64,000 nucleotides of DNA from positions 1 to 64,000 of the forward strand of contig NZ_MSKL01000005.1 of NCBI RefSeq assembly GCF_001937665.1. The letters run 5' to 3'. The notes beneath the pieces are model-generated. The model was not told the DNA's origin. It was given only the letters and a program-made list of their open reading frames with translations, and ran no database searches. Position numbers and translations under genes: made by a program. This document shows, piece by piece, positions 38,645 to 47,310 of this stretch (its first letter is position 1; every line of letters starts with the position of its first letter). The stretch is from Actinomyces oris. Its GTDB lineage: Bacteria; Actinomycetota; Actinomycetes; Actinomycetales; Actinomycetaceae.

Positions 38645-39394
38645 TTATGCCCTTTCCACCAGTGCGAGGGAGCGCAGGCGCCGCTCCAGGTACCAGGTCG
38701 TGTAGGCCGAGACGAGCCCGGAGGCCTGCGAGCGCTCGCGCTGGCCGGAGGCGTCGGCCACGGCCCAGTCGCCGGTGAGCAGGGCCCCCAGGAGCACCAT
38801 CGTGGCCGGCTCGACCTCGACGGCGCCGGCCGAGCGGCAGGACTCGCACACCGCGCCGCCGGCCTGCACATGGAAAGCCCGGTGCGGTCCGAGTGCACCG
38901 CACCGGGCGCAGTCGTAGCACGAGGGCGCCCAGCCCCCCAGGGCCAGGGCCCGCAGCAGGTAGGAGTCCAGGATGAGTCCGGGGGCGTGGCGCCGGTGGG
39001 ACATGGCGGCCAGGGCCCCGGCCAGCAGCAGGTACTGCTGGGGGCTGGCCTCGGTGCCCAGGTCTCCGTCGTCGGCACTGAGGCGCTCGGCGGTCTCCAC
39101 CATGGTCGAGGCGCAGGTGAACATGGCGTAGTCGGCGCTCATGGCCCGACCGAAGGGGTCGATGATCTCGGCCTGGGTGACGACGTCGAGGCTGCGCCCG
39201 GCGTGGAGCTGGACATCGGTCATGGAGAAGGGCTCCAGGCGGGCGCCGAAGCGGGAGGTGGTGCGGCGCACCCCCTTTGCCACGGCGCGCACCTGGCCGT
39301 GGTGGCGGGTGAGCATCACGATGATGCGGTCGGCCTCGCCCAGCTTGTAGGTGCGCAGGATGATCGCCTCATCCCGGTACAGCCTGCTCGTCAC
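38645..39394 (-). CDS. recO: DNA repair protein RecO
   Basis: 249 aa, RecFOR pathway mediator that loads RecA. N-terminal OB fold ([41 protein letters not shown]); C-terminal domain with a zinc-finger pair CYDCARCG and CESC. GTG start; no strong Shine-Dalgarno. Lies 22 nt below leuA and directly above uppS. Confidence 0.93.
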   Translation of the reverse strand: MTSRLYRDEAIILRTYKLGEADRIIVMLTRHHGQVRAVAKGVRRTTSRFGARLEPFSMTDVQLHAGRSLDVVTQAEIIDPFGRAMSADYAMFTCASTMVETAERLSADDGDLGTEASPQQYLLLAGALAAMSHRRHAPGLILDSYLLRALALGGWAPSCYDCARCGALGPHRAFHVQAGGAVCESCRSAGAVEVEPATMVLLGALLTGDWAVADASGQRERSQASGLVSAYTTWYLERRLRSLALVERA

Positions 39395-39416
39395 GGGCGC
39401 AGTCTCTCACGCCCTC

Positions 39417-41198
39417 TCAGCGCAGGGCGCGATTGAGGGCGGAGATGACGGCCTTGAAGGAGGAGGTGGTGATGGAGGGGTCGATGCCAACGCCCCACAG
39501 GATCTGGCCGTCGATCTCGCACTCGACGTAGCTGGCGGCCTTCGCGTCGTGTCCCTCGCTCAGGGCGTGCTCGGCGTAGTCGAGGATCCGCACGCTCAGG
39601 CCTGTGCTCTCCAGGGCGGTGACGAAGGCGTCCAGGGGGCCGTTGCCGGCGGCGGTCAGGTGCTTCTCCTGGCCGCCGTCGATCAGGGTGACGGTGAGGG
39701 TGGAGTCCTTGTCGTCACCGGTGGAGGTCAGGGTGGCCCCGCGCAGCTCGAAGCGGCCCCAGCGGCTGAGCTCGGCCTCGGGGGCGGCCGCGGCGGGCAG
39801 GTACTCGTCGGCGAAGATCGACCACAGGCGGGCGCCGTCGACCTCACCGCCGTAGGTGTCGGTGTGGCGCTGGACGATGTGGGAGAACTCGATCTGGAGG
39901 CGGCGCGGCAGCTCGAGCTTGCGGGTGGTGCCCAGCAGGTAGGCGACCCCGCCCTTGCCGGACTGGGAGTTGACGCGTACGACGGCCTCGTAGGAGCGGC
40001 CCACGTCGTGGGGGTCGATGGGCAGGTAGGGCATGGCCCAGGGGACGGCGATCTCGGCCTCGGCGTCGGAGAGCCCCTCGGCCTTCTTGGCGTTGACCTG
40101 CGTGGTGCGCGCGGCGAAGCCCTTCTTGATGGCGTCCTGGTGGGAGCCGGAGAAGGAGGTGTAGACGAGCTCGCCGGCGTAGGGGGTGCGCGGGGGCACG
40201 TCCATGCCGGTGGCCCGCTCGACGATGCGGCGGACCTCGTCGATGTCGGACAGGTCGAGCATGGGGTCGACGCCCTGGCTGAAGAGGTTGAGGGCCAGGG
40301 TCACCAGGTCCACGTTGCCGGTGCGCTCGCCGTGGCCGAACAGGCAGCCCTCGACGCGGTCGGCGCCGGCCATGAGGCCGAGCTCGGCAGTGGCCACGCC
40401 CGAGCCGCGGTCATTGTGGTTGTGCAGTGACAGGCACACCGAGTCGCGATGAGACAGGTGTCGGCTCATCCACTCGATCTGGTCGGCGTAGACGTTGGGG
40501 GTGGCGCGCTCGACGGTGGCGGGCAGGTTGAGGATGATCTCGCGGTCCCCCTCGGGCTGCCAGACGTCCATGACGGCCTCGCAGACCTCGAGGCTGTAGT
40601 CGAGCTCGGTGTCCACGAAGATCTCCGGGGAGTACTCGTAGCCGAAGATCGTGTCCTCATCCAGGACCTTCTCGGCGCGGGCCATGATCTGGCGGGTGCC
40701 GTCGACGGCGAGCTCGCGGACCTGGTCGCGGTCCATACGGAAGACGACGTCACGGAAGATGGGTGACAGGGCGTTGTAGAGGTGGACGGTGGCCCGCGGG
40801 ATGCCGACGCAGGCGTCCAGGGTGCGGTCGATGAGGTCGCCGCGCGACTGGGTGAGTACCGAGATGGTGACGTCCTCGGGGATCGCACCGTCGTCCACCA
40901 GGGAGCGCACGAAGTCGAAGTCGGTCTGAGAGGCGGCCGGGAAGCCAATCTCGATCTCCTTGAAGCCCATGGTCACAAGCAGGTCGAAGACGGCGCGCTT
41001 GGCCTGGGGCCCCATGGGCTCGATGAGGGACTGGTTGCCGTCGCGCAGGTCGGTGCTCAGCCAACGGGGGGCGGTGGTGATGCGCTTGTCCGGCCAGGTG
41101 CGGTCGGGCAGATCGATGGTGGCGACGTCGAGGAAGGGCCGGTACTTGGCAAACGGCATACCGGAGGGCTGCTGGGGGGCGGGGCGGGCGTTACGCAT
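39417..41198 (-). CDS. leuA: 2-isopropylmalate synthase
   Basis: First enzyme of leucine synthesis: acetyl-CoA plus 2-ketoisovalerate to 2-isopropylmalate; 593 aa, the long actinobacterial form. STDLRDGNQSL begins the TIM barrel, GFKEIEIGFPAASQTDFDFVR follows, and the metal-binding HNHNDRG and GCLFGHGERTGN are intact. The C-terminal regulatory domain (about 440-593) that binds leucine is present. Start ATG with AGGAG 7 nt upstream. An upstream leader peptide rich in leucine suggests attenuation. Confidence 0.95.
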   Translation of the reverse strand: MRNARPAPQQPSGMPFAKYRPFLDVATIDLPDRTWPDKRITTAPRWLSTDLRDGNQSLIEPMGPQAKRAVFDLLVTMGFKEIEIGFPAASQTDFDFVRSLVDDGAIPEDVTISVLTQSRGDLIDRTLDACVGIPRATVHLYNALSPIFRDVVFRMDRDQVRELAVDGTRQIMARAEKVLDEDTIFGYEYSPEIFVDTELDYSLEVCEAVMDVWQPEGDREIILNLPATVERATPNVYADQIEWMSRHLSHRDSVCLSLHNHNDRGSGVATAELGLMAGADRVEGCLFGHGERTGNVDLVTLALNLFSQGVDPMLDLSDIDEVRRIVERATGMDVPPRTPYAGELVYTSFSGSHQDAIKKGFAARTTQVNAKKAEGLSDAEAEIAVPWAMPYLPIDPHDVGRSYEAVVRVNSQSGKGGVAYLLGTTRKLELPRRLQIEFSHIVQRHTDTYGGEVDGARLWSIFADEYLPAAAAPEAELSRWGRFELRGATLTSTGDDKDSTLTVTLIDGGQEKHLTAAGNGPLDAFVTALESTGLSVRILDYAEHALSEGHDAKAASYVECEIDGQILWGVGIDPSITTSSFKAVISALNRALR

Positions 41199-41329
41199 CG
41201 GGGTTCTCCTGGGATCAGGTGCTTCGTGGTTCCGACGGCGGTTCCCGGAAGACTCGTCTGACTCCTGAGGAACGCGGCCGCGAACGTGGCCGAGCAGAAC
41301 GAGCCAGCCGCGGTCGGGGTGCCGGCCTG

Positions 41330-41365
41330 TCAGGCCCCGCCGCGGCGACTAAGCAGGAGGCTCAC
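41330..41365 (-). CDS. leuA leader peptide
   Basis: A GTG-initiated 11-codon frame, translating MSLLLSRRGGA, lies about 25 nt after the predicted transcription start and 130 nt before leuA. Three consecutive Leu codons (CTC CTG CTT) are the control codons expected of ribosome-mediated attenuation, and palindromes follow immediately. It is seen in the sequence; function is inferred by analogy with actinobacterial leuA/ilvB leaders. Confidence 0.6.
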   Translation of the reverse strand: MSLLLSRRGGA

Positions 41366-41396
41366 CTGGTGGCCTGGAGTCGCTCGCACGACGTAG

Positions 41397-41425
41397 ACCC
41401 TACCCCGATGACACCCCGTCGTCAG
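41397..41425 (-). promoter_or_regulatory. leuA promoter
   Basis: CTGACG (41425-41420), 17-nt spacer, TAGGGT (41402-41397) on the minus strand, about 30 nt before the leader-peptide start. Confidence 0.65.
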
Positions 41426-41521
41426 GTAGGACGGCCGCACGGGACCGCAGTGTGAGACGGAGGCCGAAGGAGCTCCACCGCAGGCCACACTCTCAATCCG
41501 ACGAACACCAACGTCATGATG

Positions 41522-41535
41522 TAGTATCTCTACTA
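41522..41535. promoter_or_regulatory. Operator-like palindrome overlapping a -10 region
   Basis: TAGTA-TCTC-TACTA, a 14-bp inverted repeat; the right arm overlaps the probable -10 TACTAT (41531-41536) of the ABC exporter operon. The operon ends with an XRE-type repressor gene, a likely ligand for this site. Confidence 0.55.
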
Positions 41536-41571
41536 TATTCAGTTACGCCTCTACTCAGGAGGATTTGTGCG

Positions 41572-42423
41572 ATGGCTCCAGTCATCACCACGGAGAACCT
41601 CGAGTTCTCCTACGGGGACACCCCGGTGCTGCGTGGCATCGACCTGTCGGTCGAGGCCGGAGAGGTCGTCTGCCTGCTCGGCCCCAACGGCGTGGGCAAG
41701 ACGACGCTCGTGGAGAACCTGCTGGGTTCACTGATGCCGACCAGCGGCAGGGTGCGCGTGCTCGGCACCGATCCGCGCCGGGCGGGCGCCGACTTCTGGG
41801 CGCGGATCGGACTGGTGCAGCAGAGCTGGACTGATCACGCCAAGTGGCGGGTGAGGGACCAGCTGGAGTGGATCCGCTCGGTCCAGCTGACGGCGACAAG
41901 CCGGGTGAGCAGTGTCGACGAGGTGCTCGACGCCGTCGGGCTCAGCGAGAAGGCCGGCTCCCGGCTGTCACGGCTCTCCGGCGGGCAGCGACGCACCATT
42001 GACTTCGCGGCCGCGCTCATGGCCTCACCCGAGATCCTCATCCTGGACGAGCCGACGACCGGACTGGACCCGGTCTCGAAGGCGCGCCTGCACGATCTCA
42101 TCCTGGCCCGGGTCGACGATGACGCCACCATCATCATGACCACCCATGACCTGGCCGAGGCCGAGCACCTGGCCTCTCGGGTGCTCATCATGAACGAGGG
42201 GCGGATCCTTGCCGACGGCACGGTCACGGCGCTGCGCGAGCGTCTCGATCGCGGCGCCGAGATCACCTGGGTCCAGGACGGCGCTCACCATGTCCACACC
42301 ACCCACCGCCCCGAGTGCTTTGTCAAGGGGCTCGACCTCGACACCATTACCGGGCTGACCATCACCCGTCCCACCCTGGAGGAGACCTACCTCTCCCTCG
42401 TCAGCAAGGAGGCCCGAGCATGA
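41572..42423 (+). CDS. ABC exporter ATP-binding protein (CcmA/DrrA type)
   Basis: 283 aa. Walker A LLGPNGVGKTT, signature LSGGQRRTIDFAAAL, Walker B ILILDEPTTGLDP and H-loop TTHDLAEAEHLA, with the C-terminal extension of drug/lipid exporter ATPases. AGGAGG lies 8 nt before the ATG. It overlaps the permease gene by 4 bp (ATGA). Substrate unknown. Confidence 0.92.
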   Translation: MAPVITTENLEFSYGDTPVLRGIDLSVEAGEVVCLLGPNGVGKTTLVENLLGSLMPTSGRVRVLGTDPRRAGADFWARIGLVQQSWTDHAKWRVRDQLEWIRSVQLTATSRVSSVDEVLDAVGLSEKAGSRLSRLSGGQRRTIDFAAALMASPEILILDEPTTGLDPVSKARLHDLILARVDDDATIIMTTHDLAEAEHLASRVLIMNEGRILADGTVTALRERLDRGAEITWVQDGAHHVHTTHRPECFVKGLDLDTITGLTITRPTLEETYLSLVSKEARA

Positions 42424-43256
42424 GCATTCACACCGTCCTGGCAGTTCTGCGCGCAGCCTCCCGACAGGCGGCCACCGATCTTCGAGCAGGTATTGTCGGA
42501 ATGAGCGTCGCGCTGCTGGCATCCTTAAGCGCCATCGTGGTCGTCGGCAGGAACACCCAGGTGAACGCCGAGGCCCACGCAACCTTCGGCCCCATGTTCC
42601 TCGCCAGCAGCATCGGCACGATCAGCTGCTTCATCACCCTCCAGATCGCCAGCGAGACCTACATCGACCGTATCGGCGGCGCCCTGCTGCGGGTGCGCAT
42701 CCTGCCCCACGGCCCGCTTGCGTGGGCGATCGGAAAGACGATGTCCTCGATCATTCAGACCCTGGTCTTCCAGGGTGCCATTCTTCTCGGGGGAGCCCTG
42801 TTCGTTGAGGCGCTGCCCGTGAGTACGTCCCAGGTGCTGGCCTGCCTGCCACTCATAGCGCTGTCGGCTGTTGCGACGGTCCCGCTGGGCTTCCTCGTGG
42901 GCACCTTCGTTCGCGGCGCCTACAGCTTCATGGCCTCCTACCTGCCCATCTTCGCCCTCGTCGGAACGAGTGGTTTCTTCATGCCCATGGACCGCCTCCC
43001 GTCCTGGGTGCAGGCGGTTCAGCTGGTACTACCCACCTACTGGTCGGGGCACTTGACCCGCTGGGTGCTGGTGGGTGACCCCTCGTGGGAGGTGGGCCGA
43101 GCCTTCTCCCCGGCGCTTGCCGTCGGGGTCCTGGTGGCATGGACAGTTCTCGGCTTCGCGGGGGCCTCGTTCATCGTGCGACACAGCTTCCGCAAGGAGA
43201 CGATCGGTAGTCTGGCGCGCGTGCAGTCCACCATTCGCTCCCAGTCCGGTCTGTGA
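42420..43256 (+). CDS. ABC-2 type exporter permease
   Basis: 278 aa, six predicted helices (GIVGMSVALLASLSAIVVV, FLASSIGTISCFITLQIA, LVFQGAILLGGALFVEAL, LPLIALSAVATVPLGFLVG, YLPIFALVGTSGFFMPM, PALAVGVLVAWTVLGFAGA). GTSGFFMPMDRLPSWVQ matches the ABC-2 permease signature region. Works with the preceding ATPase; the small regulator overlaps its end. Confidence 0.88.
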   Translation: MSIHTVLAVLRAASRQAATDLRAGIVGMSVALLASLSAIVVVGRNTQVNAEAHATFGPMFLASSIGTISCFITLQIASETYIDRIGGALLRVRILPHGPLAWAIGKTMSSIIQTLVFQGAILLGGALFVEALPVSTSQVLACLPLIALSAVATVPLGFLVGTFVRGAYSFMASYLPIFALVGTSGFFMPMDRLPSWVQAVQLVLPTYWSGHLTRWVLVGDPSWEVGRAFSPALAVGVLVAWTVLGFAGASFIVRHSFRKETIGSLARVQSTIRSQSGL

Positions 43257-43258
43257 CC

Positions 43259-43483
43259 ATGTCCGACGACATCGTCCACAACCGGATCGCGGTCCTGCGC
43301 GCCGACCGCAGGGTGAGCCGCCGAGAGCTCGCCGAGGCGCTAGGAGTCCATTACCAGACGGTGGGCTACCTCGAGCGCGGGGAGTACGCCCCCTCACTGC
43401 ACCTGGCCCTGCGCATCGCCCGCTACTTCGACGTGCCCGTGGAGTCGGTCTTCTCCCTCGAGGAGTTCCCCCGTCTGACGTAA
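43259..43483 (+). CDS. XRE-family (Cro/CI-type) small transcriptional regulator
   Basis: 74 aa, a single helix-turn-helix: NRIAVLRADRRVSRRELAEALGVHYQTVGYLERGEYAPSLHLALRIARYF, followed by DVPVESVFSLEEFP, the ending typical of the YozG-like regulators found with ABC exporters. A GTG two codons upstream (43253) overlaps the permease stop and may be the coupled start. Likely autoregulates through the palindrome at 41522. Confidence 0.85.
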   Translation: MSDDIVHNRIAVLRADRRVSRRELAEALGVHYQTVGYLERGEYAPSLHLALRIARYFDVPVESVFSLEEFPRLT

Positions 43484-43499
43484 AACGCTGCCACTCATC

Positions 43500-43545
43500 G
43501 TAGTCGGGTGGTGCCCTCCGTCTGGGGAGGGCACCACCCGACTAC
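43500..43545. terminator. Strong bidirectional hairpin between the ABC operon and putA
   Basis: A 20-bp nearly perfect stem, GTAGTCGGGTGGTGCCCTCC and complement, with a 5-6 nt loop in the convergent gap. Confidence 0.9.
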
Positions 43546-43584
43546 TCGGTTCGGCGACGTGTCCGAGGTCCGGCGCCGACCGGC

Positions 43585-46500
43585 CTACAGGAGGCCCTCG
43601 GCCAGGTCCAGCGGGGTGCCGAAGCGGTGGTTGGTGATGGCCACAGCCTGCTCGCGCAGGAAGGGCAGCAGCTCGGAGTGCGGGCAGGCCGTCACGGCCC
43701 CGGTGTACAGGGCGATGTCGGGGCTCCCGCCGGTCACCCGGCTGGCCTGGCTCCAGCGGGCGGCCGAGGTCTCCTCACGTGGGCCGAGGATACGCACACG
43801 CGTTCCCAGCCCGCCGGAGGCGGAGAGCTCAGCCAGGCGGGCGTCCCAGGTGTCCTGGTCCTCGACCGTCACCTGGACGCCTGCTGCCAGCAGCGCGTTC
43901 TGCAACGGCTGGGGCAGACGGTCGGCCACCGACAGGCTGATGAACCCTCCGGCGCGCACGCCGGCCGCCATGACGCGCACGACGTCGGCCGGCTCGGTTC
44001 CAGACCCGGCGCGCACGACGACGTCAGTGGGTCGGTAGCGCAGGACGTTGCGCTCGCAGGCCAGTGCCGTGACATCGCGGTTGGCGCCGTAGGCGCTCCT
44101 CCAGGCCGAGGCGTCGGCCACCAGGGCGCGGCGCAGCCCGGCCAGGTCGTCCTCGCCCAGCTGACCGCTGACGGCGTCGCACAGGCTCGCCACGCGCGGG
44201 TCCAGCGCCGCAGTGCCCTGGCCCGCAGACTCCTTCACGTACTGGCCGTCTGCGGGCTCGATGTCCCCCAGTCCCAGCAGGTAGGAGGGACCGCCGGCCT
44301 TCGTCGTCGAGCCGATGACCGAGCGCTTCCAGCCGCCGAAGGGCTGGCGGCGCACGATGGCCCCGGTGATGCCGCGGTTGACGTAGATGTTGCCGGCCTG
44401 GATCGAGTCGAGCCAGACGGCCAGCTCGGCCGCGTCGAGGGTCTGGAGCCCGGAGGTGAGCCCGTAGTCGACCGCGTTGACCGCATCGATGGCCTCCTCG
44501 AGCGTGTCGACCCGCATGACGCCGATGACGGGTGCGAAGTACTCGGTGAGGTGGAACTCGCTGCCGGGTACGACCCCGGCTCGGATACCCGGGGTCCACA
44601 GGCCATCACCGAGGTAGCGGGGCTTGAGGACCCAGTGCTCACCGCCCCCCAGGGTGGTCAGGCCGCGCACGGCCTTCTCGTCGTCGGGCACGACGACGGG
44701 CCCCATCTGGGAGTCCAGCGACAGCGGCAGCCTGACCCTCAGGGAGGCGGTTGCGTCCACGAGCTGGCGGGCGATGCGCTCGGAGGTGCCGGCCGAGGAG
44801 ACCAGGACCAGCAGGGAGGAGGCCGAGCACTTCTGGCCGGCGTGGGCGAAGGCCGAGTAGACGGCGTCGCGCACGGCGATGTCGGGGTCGGCCGAGGGGG
44901 TGACGATGATGGCGTTCTTGCCGCTGGTCTCCCCCAGCAGGTGCATGTCCGGCTTCCAGGAGCGGAAGAGGCGGGCTGTGTCGTAGGAGCCGGTGAGGAC
45001 CACGCGGTCGACGTCCTTGTGGGTCACCAGGTGGCGTGAGACGTCGCCGTCCTCCAGCGGGGCGAGCACCACGAGGTCCTCGGGGATCCCGGCGTCGTGG
45101 AAGGCGCGCACGAGCTCGGCCGAGCAGCGTCGGGCCGGCGGGGCGGGCTTGAGGATGACGGCGCTGCCGGCCGCCAGGGCCGCGGCCACTCCCCCGGTGG
45201 GGATGGCCACCGGGAAGTTCCAGGGGGAGGCGACCACGGTGACGTCCACCGGGGCGAAGCGGGCCCCGACCATGTACTCGGGGTCGTGCAGGAGCAGCGA
45301 GGCCTCGGCGTAGTGGTGGCAGAAGTCGATGGCTTCGCTGACCTCGGGGTCGGACTGGTCGATGGTCTTGCCGGCCTCGGAGCCGGCGACCTCGATGAGC
45401 TCGGCGCGCCGGGCGGCCAGCACGTCACCGACGCGGTGCAAGGCGGCGGCCCGCTCTTCCGGGTCCAGGGACTGCCAGACGCCGGCAGCCTCGGCCGTCG
45501 CGGCCACGAGGGAGTCCACCTCGGCGTTCGTGGCCAGGCGGGCGGCACCTGCCTCCACCTCGGCCACGCCCCGCGTGGAGCCCGGGATGGCGGCGGCGAT
45601 GTCCCGGGCCCACTGGCGGTTGGCGGCCAGGGCCGGGTCGGAGTCGGGCTCGGAGACGAAGGGCCTCCTGGCGCGCTCGGCAACCGTCCCGGTCTCCTGA
45701 GGAATGCCAGCCTCCCGCTCGGCGAGCCGGTTCTGGGTGCGGTTGGGCACCGGCACCGGGGCGTCCGGGTCGAGGTCTGACAGGGCCGCCAGGAAGCGGT
45801 CGCGCTCGCGGGCGAAGATCTGCTCGTTGCTGGCCAGGTCGAAGACACCGGACATGAAGTTCTCCGGCGCCGCGTTCTCCTCCAGGCGGCGCACCAGGTA
45901 GGAGATGGCGACGTCGAACTCGTGAGGGTTGACGACGGGCACATACAGCAGGAGGTGGCCGGTCTCGCGGCGGACGACCTCCTGGATGCCGGTGGCCATG
46001 CCGGAGAGCATCTCGAACTCGACGCTGTCCTCGACGCCGCGTGCGGCGCGCAGCTCGAAGGCGAAGGCGATGTCGAAGAGGTTCTGGCCGGCTACGCCCA
46101 GGCGGATGTTGCGGGTGCGCTCGGGCGTCATCGCCCAGGAGAGCATGCGCTTGTAGTTGGTGTCGGTGGCCTGCTTGGAGGGCCAGGTGGTCAGCTCCCA
46201 GCCGTGGATCTCGGCGTCGACCTTCTCCATGGACAGGTTGGCGCCCTTGACGATGCGGACCTTGACTCGTGAGCCGCCGGAGGCGACACGCTTGGCGGCC
46301 CACTCCTGGAGGCGCTGCATGGCGCCCAGGGAGTCGGGCAGGTAGGCCTGCAGGACGATGCCGGCCTCGTAGCCGCGCATGTCCTCCTGGTCGAGGATCG
46401 CGGTGAAGACCGCGATGGTCAGGTCGAGGTCCTTGTAGTCCTCCATGTCCAGGTTGAGGAAGGCGCCGTGGTCGCGGGCCAGGCGGTAGAGGGGCAGGAG

Positions 46501-47157
46501 GGCCTGGACGCCGTGGGCGACGACCTCCTCGAAGCCCCAGGGGTTGTGGGGGCCGGTGACGGCGGAGACCTTGACCGAGACGTAGTCGACGTCCTCGCGG
46601 GTGACAAGGCGGGAGACCTCGGCCAGGCGGCGGGCCGCCTCCTTCTCCCCCAGGACGGCCTCGCCCAGGAGGTTGACGTTGAGGCGGTTGCCGCCCTTGC
46701 GCAGGCGGGCGAGGGCGGGTCCGAGGCCCTTGTCGGTGGCATCGACGACGAGGTCACCGACGATCTCCCGGAAGACCCGCCGGGCGACGGCGGTGACGGT
46801 GCGCGGGGCGAGGCGGGAGGCGGCCGAGCCCAGGCCCATGGCTCCGGCCAGGGCGTGCGGCAGGAAGTCGGTACGCCCTGCGGACAGGCGCTTGAGGGCT
46901 GTGCTGGCGACGTCGAGGTCGGTGGGACGCACGACGTCGTCGACGAAGCGAGTGGTGAATGTCAGGCCCTCAGGGTCGGAGAGGATGCCGGAGAGAAGCT
47001 TGGCCGAGCGCGGTACCGGCTCGGAGGCCGACTCGTCAGCCCACCGGCGTGCTCGGGCGACGGCTCTCTCACCCAGCGCCCACAGGTCGTCGGGGCAGCG
47101 GCGCCCTGCGCTACCTGCGTCGGTACGGGGCTGACTGGGAACGGCGTTGTTCGTCAT
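43585..47157 (-). CDS. putA: Bifunctional proline dehydrogenase / L-glutamate gamma-semialdehyde dehydrogenase
   Basis: Oxidises proline to glutamate in two steps; 1190 aa. The FAD-dependent proline dehydrogenase barrel covers about 60-470 (YVSVKVSAVTGPHNPWGFEE, VKIVKGANLSMEK-like VRIVKGANLSMEKVDAE, PVVNPHEFDVAISYLVRRLEEN). The NAD-dependent aldehyde dehydrogenase covers about 500-1020 with LLGETSGKNAIIV (Glu) and SAFAHAGQKCSASSLL (Cys near 777). The last 170 residues are a C-terminal ALDH-like domain seen in longer PutA forms. There is no N-terminal DNA-binding domain. Start ATG at 47157 with GGAG upstream. Confidence 0.95.
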   Translation of the reverse strand: MTNNAVPSQPRTDAGSAGRRCPDDLWALGERAVARARRWADESASEPVPRSAKLLSGILSDPEGLTFTTRFVDDVVRPTDLDVASTALKRLSAGRTDFLPHALAGAMGLGSAASRLAPRTVTAVARRVFREIVGDLVVDATDKGLGPALARLRKGGNRLNVNLLGEAVLGEKEAARRLAEVSRLVTREDVDYVSVKVSAVTGPHNPWGFEEVVAHGVQALLPLYRLARDHGAFLNLDMEDYKDLDLTIAVFTAILDQEDMRGYEAGIVLQAYLPDSLGAMQRLQEWAAKRVASGGSRVKVRIVKGANLSMEKVDAEIHGWELTTWPSKQATDTNYKRMLSWAMTPERTRNIRLGVAGQNLFDIAFAFELRAARGVEDSVEFEMLSGMATGIQEVVRRETGHLLLYVPVVNPHEFDVAISYLVRRLEENAAPENFMSGVFDLASNEQIFARERDRFLAALSDLDPDAPVPVPNRTQNRLAEREAGIPQETGTVAERARRPFVSEPDSDPALAANRQWARDIAAAIPGSTRGVAEVEAGAARLATNAEVDSLVAATAEAAGVWQSLDPEERAAALHRVGDVLAARRAELIEVAGSEAGKTIDQSDPEVSEAIDFCHHYAEASLLLHDPEYMVGARFAPVDVTVVASPWNFPVAIPTGGVAAALAAGSAVILKPAPPARRCSAELVRAFHDAGIPEDLVVLAPLEDGDVSRHLVTHKDVDRVVLTGSYDTARLFRSWKPDMHLLGETSGKNAIIVTPSADPDIAVRDAVYSAFAHAGQKCSASSLLVLVSSAGTSERIARQLVDATASLRVRLPLSLDSQMGPVVVPDDEKAVRGLTTLGGGEHWVLKPRYLGDGLWTPGIRAGVVPGSEFHLTEYFAPVIGVMRVDTLEEAIDAVNAVDYGLTSGLQTLDAAELAVWLDSIQAGNIYVNRGITGAIVRRQPFGGWKRSVIGSTTKAGGPSYLLGLGDIEPADGQYVKESAGQGTAALDPRVASLCDAVSGQLGEDDLAGLRRALVADASAWRSAYGANRDVTALACERNVLRYRPTDVVVRAGSGTEPADVVRVMAAGVRAGGFISLSVADRLPQPLQNALLAAGVQVTVEDQDTWDARLAELSASGGLGTRVRILGPREETSAARWSQASRVTGGSPDIALYTGAVTACPHSELLPFLREQAVAITNHRFGTPLDLAEGLL

Positions 47158-47310
47158 GCGTTTGGTCTCCAGGTCGATGTGGTATTGGACCTTCCAAGTG
47201 TGCGTGACAGCACCCCTTGTGCGCGACTGATTCGGATGTCGAGTCGCCTGGTGTCGCACGTTCCCGTCCCAGATACCGTCCGCACCACTCCGCTCGCAGC
47301 GCGGAGGGGT

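Larger units (their letters stand above)
41199..41571. other. Divergent regulatory region of leuA and the ABC operon
   Basis: 373 bp. The left 200 bp are the leuA leader with a leader peptide and GC-rich palindromes (GGCCTGACAGGCC near 41322-41335; GCCGCGG/CCGCGGC arms). The right part is AT-rich with the promoter and operator-like palindrome of the ABC operon. Confidence 0.6.
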
